Positions 10,128 to 18,447 of a DNA stretch of 64,000 nt are shown here, piece after piece. Where the stretch lies: assembly GCA_963726295.1 (NCBI GenBank), contig CAVSBW010000012.1, positions 434,001 to 498,000 on the forward strand, written 5' to 3'. Numbering within the stretch: the first letter of the stretch is position 1; the number at the start of each line of letters is the position of its first letter. Origin of the DNA: DASSQJ01 sp963726295 (GTDB taxonomy: Bacteria; Actinomycetota; Actinomycetes; Actinomycetales; Dermatophilaceae). The notes under the pieces were generated by a model. That model saw nothing but the letters and a program-made list of their open reading frames with translations, did not search any database and was not told the origin of the DNA. Made by a program: the position numbers and the translations under genes.

Positions 10128-10403
10128 ATGACGCGATGTCCCGAGTGCGGAGCGCCGGCCGAGGTCGACGCCCGCGACGTCTGCGAGAGCACCGACGGGC
10201 CCGTGGAGCACGCCCGGGTGCGGTGCCTGGACCGGCACGTCTTCGTGCTGCCCGTCGAGTGGCTGACGCGCGAGCCCCGGACACCGGTGGTGGTGGCTCG
10301 CAGTCCGGCCGTGGTGGCCCCGGGCACACCGGGCCGGAGGGCTGACGACGACCCTCCCCGTGCGTGGACACCTTTCGCCGATAATCGACATTATGTCACC
10401 TAG
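10128..10403 (+). CDS. Small CxxC zinc-ribbon-like protein, function unknown
   Basis: A 91-aa protein with an N-terminal CPECGAPAEV motif, then STDGPVEHARVRCLDRHVFVLP. The spaced CxxC and C-x-x-x-H pairs could bind zinc. The remainder is Pro/Arg-rich and low in conserved features. ATG 10128 has GAGGA seven bases upstream, so it is preferred over GTG 10122. The last nine codons coincide with the probable dif site, so the C-terminal residues ADNRHYVT are dictated by that DNA element. Similar short proteins are found in many actinobacteria, but I do not know a function. Confidence 0.6.
   Translation: MTRCPECGAPAEVDARDVCESTDGPVEHARVRCLDRHVFVLPVEWLTREPRTPVVVARSPAVVAPGTPGRRADDDPPRAWTPFADNRHYVT
10374..10401 (+). 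other. dif: Probable chromosomal dif site (XerC/XerD dimer-resolution site)
   Basis: A 28-bp element with the dif architecture. The left 11-bp arm is TTCGCCGATAA, the central hexamer TCGACA, and the right 11-bp arm TTATGTCACCT. The inner ATAA/TTAT dyad and the TTATGT of the XerD-side arm match known bacterial dif sites (the E. coli right arm begins TTATGTTAA). The island of A/T is striking in DNA of this GC content. Gene orientation switches around it: 9 of 11 genes to the left are +, about 36 of 50 to the right are -. It overlaps the last codons of a small ORF. Identification rests on pattern and context. Confidence 0.75.
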
Positions 10404-10412
10404 GCGATGGGC

Positions 10413-10430
10413 GAGCGGCCCGACCCGCTC
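10413..10430. terminator. Weak hairpin after the CxxC gene
   Basis: GAGCGG-CCCGAC-CCGCTC, a 6-bp stem with a 6-base loop between the convergent CxxC gene and the hemerythrin gene. Followed by a C-run rather than T. A modest terminator candidate. Confidence 0.3.
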
Positions 10431-10459
10431 CCCCCGAGCCCGGCGTCGGTCACAGGGGC

Positions 10460-11041
10460 TCAGTCGGCGGCCTCCGACGCCGTGACCGACGCGTCCGCGC
10501 CCTGGCGCTGACCCTGGTCCGTGCCGGCCGGCGCCGTCGCGACGTAGTCGTCCGGGTCCTTGTCCTCGGGCGTGATCCCGTGTGCGGCGTGCTGGGCCTG
10601 GAACCGCAGGAACTGCACCGCGATCGCGTGGCGCAGCTCGAGCGTCGCCTGCTGGCGGAAGTCGGCGAGGTCCTGACGCTCCTCCTCGCCCATGTGGTCG
10701 CTGTTCTCCGTGTTGGCGTCGATCACCGCCGTCCACCACGCCTCGGAGCCGACCTCGGCGTCGGCGACCCGGCGGACGGCGGCCCGCAGCTCCTTGTGGT
10801 CGTGGACGGCGTCCTGCACCTCCTCGTCGGCACTCTCGGCGTCGGCCGCACCGGTGCCGAGGTCCAGCAGGTGCGGGTAGAAGTAGCGCTCCTCCGCCTC
10901 GGCGTGGGTCTCGAGCAGGACCGCCAGCCGCTCCCAGAGCGCCGCCAGCCCCTCGTGGTCCTCGCGGGGCCACTCCTCGAGCTGGGCGAAGCCTCGGCGC
11001 TGCTCGGCGTGCTGGTGCTGGATGACCTCGGTGATGTCCAC
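10460..11041 (-). CDS. Hemerythrin HHE-domain protein
   Basis: 193 aa. The HHE cation-binding helices show ITEVIQHQHAEQRRGF, LLETHAEAEERYFYPHL, AVHDHKELRAAV and NSDHMGEEERQDL, giving the His/Glu ligands of a di-iron site. Such proteins bind oxygen or nitric oxide, or sense iron and oxidative stress; which one applies here is not visible. The C-terminal 45 residues are charged and probably disordered. GTG 11041 (MDITEVIQHQ) is chosen because homology begins there and GAGGAA lies upstream. It is divergent from cinA across a ~190-base gap. Confidence 0.85.
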   Translation of the reverse strand: MDITEVIQHQHAEQRRGFAQLEEWPREDHEGLAALWERLAVLLETHAEAEERYFYPHLLDLGTGAADAESADEEVQDAVHDHKELRAAVRRVADAEVGSEAWWTAVIDANTENSDHMGEEERQDLADFRQQATLELRHAIAVQFLRFQAQHAAHGITPEDKDPDDYVATAPAGTDQGQRQGADASVTASEAAD

Positions 11042-11234
11042 GGGAACGGATTCCTCTCGTTCGGTCTGAGGCGGGCTCGTACGCCCGCCGGGTCCACCGG
11101 AGCCGTACCCGGCCACCCGCGGGCCCACACTGCGCGTGGAACCTGTGTGTCCGGTGGCTCCCCGCTCCACTCCCCCTCCGCGCTCGGCCACGGTCGGAGC
11201 CGCCTGGTGCAGGTCGCCCTCGTAGGATCGCGGT

Positions 11235-12506
11235 GTGGGAACCCGTGCAGCCGTCGTCGTCACCGGCACCGAGGTCCTCACCGGGCGGGTCGCCGACCGC
11301 AACGGGCCCTGGCTCGCCGAGGAGCTGCGGCGCCACGGGGTCGACATCGGCCAGGTCGTCGTCGTCGGCGACCGGCGCGACGACCTGGCGTCCGCCCTGC
11401 GGTACCTGCTCGCCGGCGGCAACGACCTCGTCATCACCAGCGGCGGCCTGGGTCCCACCGCCGACGACCTGACCGCCGAGGTCGTGGCCGAGGTGCAGGA
11501 GCGCCCACTGGCGCTGGACGCGGCCCTCGCCGGGAGGATCGCCGCGATCGTCGACCGGCTCGTCACGGCGCAGGGTTGGCAGGTCGACGCGGACGAGATG
11601 GCCACCTCCACCCGCAAGCAGGCGATGGTCCCCGAGGGCGCGGTAGTCCTCGAGCCGGTGGGCACCGCGCCCGGGCTCGTGGTGCCCGCCCCCCCGGGCA
11701 CGCCCGGGCCGCCGGTGCTCGTCCTGCCGGGGCCTCCGGGTGAGCTGCGCCCGATGTGGCAGGCCGCGCTGGGGACCGGGCTCGTCGAGGAAGCCCTGCG
11801 CGACCGCAGCGAGCTGCGGCAGCACACGATGCGGCTCTGGGGCACGCCCGAGTCGGAGCTCGCCGCGTCCCTGCGCCGGCACGCCGACGTCGTCGACCGG
11901 CTCGAGGTGACGACCTGCCTGCGTGACGGCGAGCTCGAGGTCGTCACCCGGTCCTCCCCTGCCGACGCCGACGCCGTGGACGCCCTGCGCGAGGTGCTGC
12001 GCGCCGACTTCCCCGACACGCTCTTCTCCCCCGACGGCACGACCGTCGACGACCTCGTGGCCGAGCGGCTCCTCGCCCGCGACCTCACCATCGCCACCGC
12101 CGAGTCCTGCACCGCCGGGCTCGTGGCCGGCCGGCTGGCCGACCGACCCGGCTCCTCGGTCTACCTCCTCGGCGGCCTGGTCACGTACTCCAACGAGGCC
12201 AAGACCGGGCTGCTCGGCGTGCCGGCCGAGCTCGTCGAGCGCGTCGGTGCCGTGAGCGAGGAGGTGGCCCGGGCCATGGCCACGGGGGCCCGCGAACGGC
12301 TCGGCGCCGACATCGGGGTCTCGGTCACCGGCATCGCCGGACCCGGCGGCGGCACCCCGGACAAGCCGGTGGGCCTGGTGCACCTGTGCGCGGCCGGCGC
12401 CGACCGCTCCCTCCACCGGCGCGTCGTGCTCGGCGGTGGCCGGTCCTCGGTGCGGCGCCGGTCGGTGGCCCTCGCGCTGCACCTCGTCCGGGAGCTCCTC
12501 GGCTGA
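11235..12506 (+). CDS. cinA: CinA-family protein (nicotinamide-nucleotide amidohydrolase)
   Basis: 423 aa with the two-domain CinA layout. The N-terminal MoaB/MogA-like domain has AAVVVTGTEVLTGRVADRNG and the DLVITSGGLGPTADDLT motif. The C-terminal PncC/CinA domain has TIATAESCTAGLVAGRLAD and GVSVTGIAGPGGGTPDKPVG, with the catalytic Ser in ESCTAG. The family deamidates NMN and hydrolyses ADP-ribose in pyridine-nucleotide recycling, and in some bacteria is induced with competence. GTG 11235 lies six bases after TAGGAT, a leaderless promoter pattern. The SGNH hydrolase gene follows closely on the same strand. Confidence 0.93.
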   Translation: MGTRAAVVVTGTEVLTGRVADRNGPWLAEELRRHGVDIGQVVVVGDRRDDLASALRYLLAGGNDLVITSGGLGPTADDLTAEVVAEVQERPLALDAALAGRIAAIVDRLVTAQGWQVDADEMATSTRKQAMVPEGAVVLEPVGTAPGLVVPAPPGTPGPPVLVLPGPPGELRPMWQAALGTGLVEEALRDRSELRQHTMRLWGTPESELAASLRRHADVVDRLEVTTCLRDGELEVVTRSSPADADAVDALREVLRADFPDTLFSPDGTTVDDLVAERLLARDLTIATAESCTAGLVAGRLADRPGSSVYLLGGLVTYSNEAKTGLLGVPAELVERVGAVSEEVARAMATGARERLGADIGVSVTGIAGPGGGTPDKPVGLVHLCAAGADRSLHRRVVLGGGRSSVRRRSVALALHLVRELLG

Positions 12507-12565
12507 GCGCGCCACGGGACCGGCCGTCCGAGGCCGACGGGGACGAGCCACCGGCCGAGGACCCG

Positions 12566-13306
12566 GTGGTCGAGCACGCCCTGACCGTTCTGCGCCGCTA
12601 CGGTAACCGCACCGGCCGGCCGACCGGGGCGGGTCTGCGCGCGCTCGGGCTGGTGGTCCCCGGCGTACGCCGGGTGCAGGCGCAGGCGGAGCCCTACGCG
12701 CGGGAGTGGACCCGGCACAACGCGGCGGTGGCCGGCGCCGCAGGCCGCCGGTGGGTCGTGCTCGGTGACTCGATGTCACAGTCCGTCGGAGCCTCGGCCT
12801 GGGACGCCGGCTGGGTGGGCCAGCTGGGCCGTGACATCGCCGGGGCCGGGCACCGTCTCACGGTCGTCAACCTGTCCGCGACCGGGGCGAGGGTCGACGA
12901 CGTGCTCGACCAACAGCTCCCCCTCGCCCGGTTGCTCCCCGACACCGGAGCCGGTCCCGACGTGGTCACGGTCCTCGTCGGCTCCAACGACCTCTTCGCG
13001 GGCGGGTCGGTGCGCCGCCGGCTGCCCGACGCGTTCGGCGCGCTGGTGGCCGCCCTCCCGCGAGGCGCGGTCACCGCGACCCTGCCCCAACCGCGCACGG
13101 CCGCCCGCCGGGCCAACGTCCACGTCCGCTCGGCCGGCGACGACGGACGGCTCGAGGTCGTCGACATGGTGGCCGAGGGGCCCCGCTCGTGGCGCGGCCG
13201 GCTGGCCGCCGACCGGTTCCACCCCAACGACCACGGGTACGCCGGCATCGCCGCCGCCTTCAGGCCGCACGTCCTCGACGTGCTGACCCGCACCGCCCGG
13301 GCCTAG
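12566..13306 (+). CDS. SGNH/GDSL-family hydrolase
   Basis: About 246 aa. Block I is WVVLGDSMSQSVG (catalytic Ser in GDS), block III VLVGSNDLFAGG and block V DRFHPNDHGYAGIA with the catalytic Asp and His. SGNH enzymes are esterases or lipases acting on acyl chains of lipids, glycans or peptidoglycan. There is no signal peptide, so it is probably cytoplasmic. The start is uncertain: GTG 12566 has GAGG five bases upstream and gives a protein without a spurious leader, but the frame is open back into cinA. Its stop TAG overlaps that of the convergent ABC ATPase gene (shared CTAG). Confidence 0.8.
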   Translation: MVEHALTVLRRYGNRTGRPTGAGLRALGLVVPGVRRVQAQAEPYAREWTRHNAAVAGAAGRRWVVLGDSMSQSVGASAWDAGWVGQLGRDIAGAGHRLTVVNLSATGARVDDVLDQQLPLARLLPDTGAGPDVVTVLVGSNDLFAGGSVRRRLPDAFGALVAALPRGAVTATLPQPRTAARRANVHVRSAGDDGRLEVVDMVAEGPRSWRGRLAADRFHPNDHGYAGIAAAFRPHVLDVLTRTARA

Positions 13307-14058
13307 AGCACCTTCGAGAGGAACGACTGGGTGCGTTCCTCCTGGGGGTTGCCGAGCACCTCGCGGGGGTCGCCCTCCTCGACGATGACCCCGCCGTCCA
13401 TGAAGACCAGCTTGTCGCCGACCTCCCGGGCGAAGCCCATCTCGTGGGTGACGACCATCATCGTCATGCCCTCGGACGCGAGGTCCTTCATGACGTCGAG
13501 GACGTCGCCGACGAGCTCGGGGTCGAGCGCGGAGGTCGGCTCGTCGAAGAGCATGAGGTCGGGAGACATCGACAAGGCCCGCGCGATGGCGATCCGCTGC
13601 TGCTGCCCACCTGAGAGGTGCGCCGGGTAGGCGCCCTCCCGATCGGCCAGCCCGACCTTCTCGAGGTTGGCCGTGGCGATCTGGCGCGCCTCGTCCTTGC
13701 TGCGCTTCTTCACCTTCTGCTGGGCGATCGTCAGGTTGTCCATGACGGTGAGGTGCGGGAAGAGGTTGAACTGCTGGAAGACCATGCCGATGCGGCTGCG
13801 CAAACCGTCGAGGTCGACGTCGGGGTCGGTGACCTCGACCCCCTCGACGAAGATCTTGCCCGAGGTGGGCTCCTCGAGCCGGTTGATGCAGCGCAGCAGC
13901 GTCGACTTCCCCGACCCGGACGGACCGATGACGCACACCACCTGGCCCGCCCCGACCTCGAAGTCGATGCCGGTGAGCACCTCGTTCTCGCCGAAGTACT
14001 TGTGCAGGTCCTGGACGTCGATCGCGGGGGCGTCCTTGTCGACGTGGATCTCGGACAT
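13303..14058 (-). CDS. Polar amino acid ABC transporter, ATP-binding subunit
   Basis: 251 aa, standard for GlnQ/GluA-type ATPases. Walker A is GPSGSGKST, the Q-loop region MVFQQFNLFPHLTV, the signature LSGGQQQRIAIARAL and Walker B LMLFDEPTSALDPE, with the switch His in VVTHEMGFA. It energises uptake of a polar amino acid such as glutamate or glutamine with the two upstream genes. ATG 14058 overlaps the permease stop by one base, so translation is coupled. It is last in a three-gene operon (binding protein, permease, ATPase). Confidence 0.93.
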   Translation of the reverse strand: MSEIHVDKDAPAIDVQDLHKYFGENEVLTGIDFEVGAGQVVCVIGPSGSGKSTLLRCINRLEEPTSGKIFVEGVEVTDPDVDLDGLRSRIGMVFQQFNLFPHLTVMDNLTIAQQKVKKRSKDEARQIATANLEKVGLADREGAYPAHLSGGQQQRIAIARALSMSPDLMLFDEPTSALDPELVGDVLDVMKDLASEGMTMMVVTHEMGFAREVGDKLVFMDGGVIVEEGDPREVLGNPQEERTQSFLSKVL

Positions 14059-14852
14059 CAGCGGGCCTTGTCGGCTCGGGCTTCCATGCGCCTGACGACG
14101 ATGGAGAGCGGGACGGTGATGATGAGGTAGCTCAGCGCCACGGCGAACAGCGGCGTGAGGTTGACGTACTGCGACAGGTTGCGCCGGCCGAAGTCGGTGA
14201 GCTCGCTGTCGGCCAGGCTCAGCCCGATGACGTAGACCAGCGAGGAGTCCTTCGTGAGGAGGATCAGCTCGTTGGTCAACGGCGGCAGGATGATCCGGAA
14301 CGCCTGGGGGATGACGATCGAGAGCATCGCCCGGTTGTGCTTCATGCCCAGCGAGCGGGCCGCCTCCATCTGGCCCTTCGGCACCGCCTGGATGCCGGCC
14401 CGGATCGTCTCCGCCATGTAGGCGGCACCGACGAGGCCGAGCGCCACCGTGACCACCCCGAGCGTGCCCCCGGGCAGCACGCGCCCGGGGAACGCAACGG
14501 GGAGGCCGTAGTAGAAGCCGATGAAGACGATCAGCGCCGGGACACCGCGGAAGAACTCGATGAAGCCCGTCGCGAGCCACCGGTACGGACCGACCGACGA
14601 CAGCCGCATCAGCGCCAGGATGAGGCCCAGGACGAGGCCGAAGGCGAACGCACACGTCGTGTAGAGGACGGTGTTCTTCAGCGCCGTCGTGAAGATCGTC
14701 GGGAACAGCTCCGGCAGGATCTCACCGTTGAAGAACTGCTCCCGCAGGGTGCTCCAGTCCGCCGTGAAGACGATGAACAGGAGGATGACCGCGAGCAGGC
14801 CGTACTGGATCTGGCGGGACAGCTGCGATCGGCGGCGCGGGGACATCGCCAT
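14058..14852 (-). CDS. Polar amino acid ABC transporter, permease subunit
   Basis: 264 aa with about five to six membrane helices, including YGLLAVILLFIVFTAD and FAFGLVLGLILALMRLSSVG. FFRGVPALIVFIGFYYGLP and the coupling (EAA) loop EAARSLGMKHNRAMLSIVIP are typical of HisM/GlnP permeases. The subunit probably forms a homodimer, as only one permease gene is present. GGAG sits upstream of ATG 14852. The gap to the binding-protein gene is 51 bases. The substrate is inferred only from the family. Confidence 0.92.
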   Translation of the reverse strand: MAMSPRRRSQLSRQIQYGLLAVILLFIVFTADWSTLREQFFNGEILPELFPTIFTTALKNTVLYTTCAFAFGLVLGLILALMRLSSVGPYRWLATGFIEFFRGVPALIVFIGFYYGLPVAFPGRVLPGGTLGVVTVALGLVGAAYMAETIRAGIQAVPKGQMEAARSLGMKHNRAMLSIVIPQAFRIILPPLTNELILLTKDSSLVYVIGLSLADSELTDFGRRNLSQYVNLTPLFAVALSYLIITVPLSIVVRRMEARADKAR

Positions 14853-14903
14853 CTCTGGCTCCTCTGGTCAGGCGGGACGGAGGGTCTGGCGCAGTGTCAG
14901 GTG

Positions 14904-15698
14904 TCAGCCCTTGTCCGGAGCCTGGCCGAACCACGTGGTGTAGATCTCGTCGTAGCTGCCGTCGTTCTTGGCGTCGGCGATCGCCTTGTTCGCGGACGCC
15001 AGCAGCTCGGCGTTGCTGTCCTTCTTCACCGCGAAGCCATACTGCTCGCCGGTGTCGAACTCCGCGGTCACGAAGGTGTCAGGGTTCTTCTTGGCGTAGT
15101 CGAGGAGCGGGCCGTTGTCCTGGATGATCGCGTCGATCTGGCCGCTCTTGACCGCGGAGGTCTGCAGGCCGAGGTTCTCGAAGGCCTTGAGCGTCACGCC
15201 CTTGGGGGCGTTCTCGTTGGCGTACTTCTCACCGGTGGTGCCGGTCATGGTGCCGAGCGTCTTGCCGTCGAGCGCCTCGAGCGAGTCCAGGCTCTCGTCC
15301 TTGGTGAGCAGCGCCTGGGTCGCGTCGAAGTAGGGGTCGGTGAAGTCGATGGCCTTGGCACGCTCGTCGGTGATGGTCATGCCGGCCGCGGCGATGTCGC
15401 ACTTGCCGGAGTTCAGGGCCTGGCCGGACTGGATGCCCTCGAAGCCGGTGACGACGATCGCCATCTCCAGGTTGTTGGCCTCGGCGACCTTCTTCATCAG
15501 GTCAATGTCGAATCCGACGATCTCGTTGCCCTCCTCGAACTCGAACGGCTCGTAGGGCAGCGACGTGCAGACGGTGAGCTTGCCGGCGCTGATGAGGTTG
15601 GCACCGCTGTCGCTCGTGGTGGTCTCGGTGGCGCAGGCAGTGGCGGTGAGGGCCAGGGCCGTCGTGGCCAGGATCGTGATGGTTCGACGCGTGTTCAT
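14904..15698 (-). CDS. Polar amino acid ABC transporter, substrate-binding lipoprotein
   Basis: 264 aa. The signal peptide ILATTALALTATAC ends in a lipobox with Cys at about residue 20, so the mature protein is lipid-anchored outside the membrane. The rest is a family 3 periplasmic-binding fold: LTVCTSLPYEPFEF, VGFDIDLMKKVAE and CDIAAAGMTITDERAKAIDFTDPYF are hallmark segments of glutamine/cystine-type binders. ATG 15698 is chosen at the signal peptide; upstream codons are non-homologous. TAGGGT lies eight bases before the start and overlaps a near-palindrome, so expression is probably controlled by a repressor or activator there. Confidence 0.93.
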   Translation of the reverse strand: MNTRRTITILATTALALTATACATETTTSDSGANLISAGKLTVCTSLPYEPFEFEEGNEIVGFDIDLMKKVAEANNLEMAIVVTGFEGIQSGQALNSGKCDIAAAGMTITDERAKAIDFTDPYFDATQALLTKDESLDSLEALDGKTLGTMTGTTGEKYANENAPKGVTLKAFENLGLQTSAVKSGQIDAIIQDNGPLLDYAKKNPDTFVTAEFDTGEQYGFAVKKDSNAELLASANKAIADAKNDGSYDEIYTTWFGQAPDKG

Positions 15699-15706
15699 GG
15701 TCCAGC

Positions 15707-15732
15707 ACCCTATGGGGGATACCCCCGATAGG
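15707..15732. promoter_or_regulatory. Palindromic element overlapping the -10 of the amino-acid ABC operon
   Basis: CCTAT-GGGGG-ATA-CCCCC-G-ATAGG (15709-15732) is an inverted repeat with a one-base bulge. On the - strand the -10 hexamer TAGGGT (15712-15707) of the transporter operon overlaps its end. A protein bound here would block the promoter. Confidence 0.5.
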
Positions 15733-15822
15733 TCACGCCCCCGGAGGTTGCGTGTCTGCAACAACCACGTGTCGGATGGGTCTACCGGCCGGTACAAGGC
15801 CCCAGCCGTAGCCTGAGCGGCG

Positions 15823-16974
15823 ATGCAGTGCGACTACTTCGACGCCGGGCGGTGCCGCTCGTGCAGCCTGATGGGTGCGCCGTACCGGACTCAGCTCGCC
15901 GACAAGGTCGCGGGCGTGCGCGCCACCCTCGGTGCCCACGCGGCCGGCAGCACCTGGCTGGACCCGGTCACGAGCCCGGAGTCGCACTTCCGGAACAAGG
16001 CCAAGCTCGTCGTGGGAGGCTCGGCCCGCAACCCGACCCTCGGCATCCTCGACCGGGGCGGCCGCGGTCAGGACCTGCGACGCTGTGGCCTCTACGAGCC
16101 GGGCCTGGCGGCCACCTTCGACCCCCTCCACGGCTTCCTCTCTCGCCTCGGGCTCGAGCCCTACGACGTGCCGGCTCGCCGCGGCGAGCTCAAGCACGTC
16201 ATCGTCACCCACTCCCCCGACGGCGAACACCTCGTGCGGTTCGTCGTGCGCTCGGAGCCCGCGGTCGAACGCTTGCGGTCGGCGCTGGCGGACCTGCGCG
16301 CGGTGCTCCCCGCGGCCCGCGTGGTCACGGCCAACGTCCTGCCGGAGCACAAGGCGGTGCTGGAGGGCGACCTCGAGGTGCCGCTCACCGAGGAGACGCT
16401 GCTGCCGATGCGCCTCGGCGAGGTCACCCTGCTCCTCGGACCGCGTGCCTTCTTCCAGACCAACACGCGGGTCGCGACGGCGGTGTACGCGCAGGCCCGC
16501 AGGTGGGCCGGGCTCGCGGCGGCGACGGAGGTCCTCGACCTCTACTGCGGGGTCGGCGGGTTCGCGCTGCACCTGGCCGCTGCGGGCCGGCACGTCACCG
16601 GGGTCGAGACCTCGGCCGAGGCCGTGGCCGCGGCCTGCGCGTCGGTGGCACTCCCCGGCAACCGCTCGGGTGGCGGTGTCGACGTGGTCGTCGGCGACGC
16701 CACCACCGACCTCTCGGTCCACTCCCCCGACCTGGTCGTCGTCAACCCGCCGCGGCGCGGCATCGGCCCCGTCCTCGCCGCCCGGCTCGACCACTCGCCC
16801 GCCACGCACCTGGTGTACTCCAGCTGCAACCCGGAGTCCCTGGTTCGGGACCTCGCGGCGATGCCGTCGTGGCGGGTTGCCCAGGTGCGGGTCGCGGACA
16901 TGTTCCCGCAGACCCGGCACGTCGAGGTCCTCCTCCTGCTCGAGCGCGACTCGCATCGGACGCCTCGCCCTTGA
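15823..16974 (+). CDS. rlmC: 23S rRNA (uracil-C5)-methyltransferase RlmC
   Basis: 383 aa. The N-terminus CDYFDAGRCRSCSLMG supplies the cysteines of the Fe-S cluster found in the RumB/RlmC group, which makes m5U747 in 23S rRNA from S-adenosylmethionine. Further marks are FRNKAKLVVGG, RAFFQTNTRVA, the SAM-binding VLDLYCGVGGFALHLA, VVNPPRRGIG and the catalytic cysteine in VYSSCNPESLVRDL. ATG 15823 lies eight bases after TAGCCT, so the mRNA may be leaderless. There is no TRAM domain, which separates it from RlmD. Divergent from the ABC transporter operon. Confidence 0.92.
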   Translation: MQCDYFDAGRCRSCSLMGAPYRTQLADKVAGVRATLGAHAAGSTWLDPVTSPESHFRNKAKLVVGGSARNPTLGILDRGGRGQDLRRCGLYEPGLAATFDPLHGFLSRLGLEPYDVPARRGELKHVIVTHSPDGEHLVRFVVRSEPAVERLRSALADLRAVLPAARVVTANVLPEHKAVLEGDLEVPLTEETLLPMRLGEVTLLLGPRAFFQTNTRVATAVYAQARRWAGLAAATEVLDLYCGVGGFALHLAAAGRHVTGVETSAEAVAAACASVALPGNRSGGGVDVVVGDATTDLSVHSPDLVVVNPPRRGIGPVLAARLDHSPATHLVYSSCNPESLVRDLAAMPSWRVAQVRVADMFPQTRHVEVLLLLERDSHRTPRP

Positions 16975-17058
16975 TGATCCCTTGACCCTGCGTTGACGTT
17001 GTGACACCGGCGAGGTCGTAGCGTCGAGGGGCACCTCGAGCGCGTGAAGGAGTCGCGT

Positions 17059-18432
17059 GTGGACCTCGATCCCGGTCGGGGGCCGGTCCGCCGGGCGGGC
17101 GGCGGTGCCGCGCGCCGCCGGATGGCACCCGCGGTCTGGACCGTCCTCGTGGCGGTCGGCGTGGCGGTGCCCGTGGGGCTGCTGTGGCAGACCCCCTGGT
17201 GGGTGCACGACGACGGGTGGCGTGTCACCTCCCTGGTCGCCGCCCTGGGCGCCGCCTCCCTCCTCGTCCTCGCCTACCTCCTCCCGAGCCGCTTCCGGCC
17301 GCTGACCGGCTACCTGGGGGTCGAGCGGCTGCTGCGCAACCACCGGGCCCTCGCCCTCGGCGCGGTCGCCCTCGTCCTCCTGCACGTGTTCGCGGTGGTC
17401 CTCCGCCCCGAGATCGGTCCGTCGGTGCTGGACCTGCGCTCCGCGCCGGCACGGGTCTGGGCGGCCAGCGTCGCGACGCTCGCGCTCCTCCTGCTCGCGG
17501 TCCTCGGGATCCTGCGACGGCGGCGGCGCCCTCGCTACGAGGGCTGGCGGCTGGGCCACGTCGTGCTCGCCAACATCGCCCTGCTCGCCACCGCGCTGCA
17601 CATCCTCTGGCTCCAGGACCTCACCCGCTTCCCCGAGTCACGGGCCTGGTTCGTCGGCCTCGCGCTGCTGATGCTCGCCGCCCTGGCCCACCGCTGGGTC
17701 TGGCGCCCGCTGCGTTCCTACCGCCACCGCAACGTCGTGGACCAGGTCCGCCGGGCGTCGCCGACTGCGGTCACCCTCGTGCTGCACGCCACCGGTCACC
17801 GTGGGGTGCAGTTCCGTCCCGGCCAGTTCGTGTGGCTGAAGATCGGCACGTCGCCGTTCGTCTTCGAGGAGCACCCGTTCACCATCTCCTCCCCCGCCAC
17901 GGAGCCGTGGCGCAAGGAGTTCATGATCAAGGGCATCGGCGACTTCAGCGAGCTCGTGGCCGGGCTCCGTCCCGGTCGCCGGGTCTTCCTCGACGGTCCT
18001 CACGGCTCCTTCACCCTGGACGGCCTCTCCTCCGACGAGTTCGTCCTCATCGCCGGTGGGGTCGGGATCACCCCGATGCTCAGCATGCTCCGGACCCTCG
18101 CCGCGCGAGGCGACCGCCGACCCGTCCTGCTCGTCGTGGCCGGCCGTACCGCAGACGAGCTGTTACACCGGACCGACGGCGAGCACCTGCAGGAGGTCCT
18201 CGACCTGCGCGTCGTCGAGATCCTGGAGGAGCCCCCGCAGGACTGGGACGGTGAGGTGGGACGGCTGACCGAGGACGTCCTGGAGCGGGCGCTGCCCCGT
18301 CGCCGGGCTCGACGGACCATCGACGTCTTCGTCTGCGGGCCCGGCCCGATGGTGGCCGCCGCCACCCGGATCGTGAGCGACCGCGGAATACCGTCGACCC
18401 GGATCCACACCGAGCTCTTCGACGTCGTCTGA
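17059..18432 (+). CDS. Ferric reductase-like transmembrane protein with FAD/NAD(P)-binding domains
   Basis: About 457 aa. Six hydrophobic helices fill the N-terminal half, including ALGAVALVLLHVFAVVL and VLANIALLATALHILWL with histidines placed to bind haem. The C-terminal half is a ferredoxin-NADP reductase module: RPGQFVWLKIG, EEHPFTISSP (flavin), LIAGGVGITPMLSMLRTL (nucleotide) and DVFVCGPGPMV. It should pass electrons from NAD(P)H through FAD and haem to an acceptor such as ferric iron. GTG 17059 has a perfect AAGGAG six bases upstream. TAGCGT at 17019-17024 may be its -10, and TTGACG at 16993 a loosely spaced -35. Confidence 0.88.
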   Translation: MDLDPGRGPVRRAGGGAARRRMAPAVWTVLVAVGVAVPVGLLWQTPWWVHDDGWRVTSLVAALGAASLLVLAYLLPSRFRPLTGYLGVERLLRNHRALALGAVALVLLHVFAVVLRPEIGPSVLDLRSAPARVWAASVATLALLLLAVLGILRRRRRPRYEGWRLGHVVLANIALLATALHILWLQDLTRFPESRAWFVGLALLMLAALAHRWVWRPLRSYRHRNVVDQVRRASPTAVTLVLHATGHRGVQFRPGQFVWLKIGTSPFVFEEHPFTISSPATEPWRKEFMIKGIGDFSELVAGLRPGRRVFLDGPHGSFTLDGLSSDEFVLIAGGVGITPMLSMLRTLAARGDRRPVLLVVAGRTADELLHRTDGEHLQEVLDLRVVEILEEPPQDWDGEVGRLTEDVLERALPRRRARRTIDVFVCGPGPMVAAATRIVSDRGIPSTRIHTELFDVV

Positions 18433-18447
18433 CCCTAGGGTCGCCAC

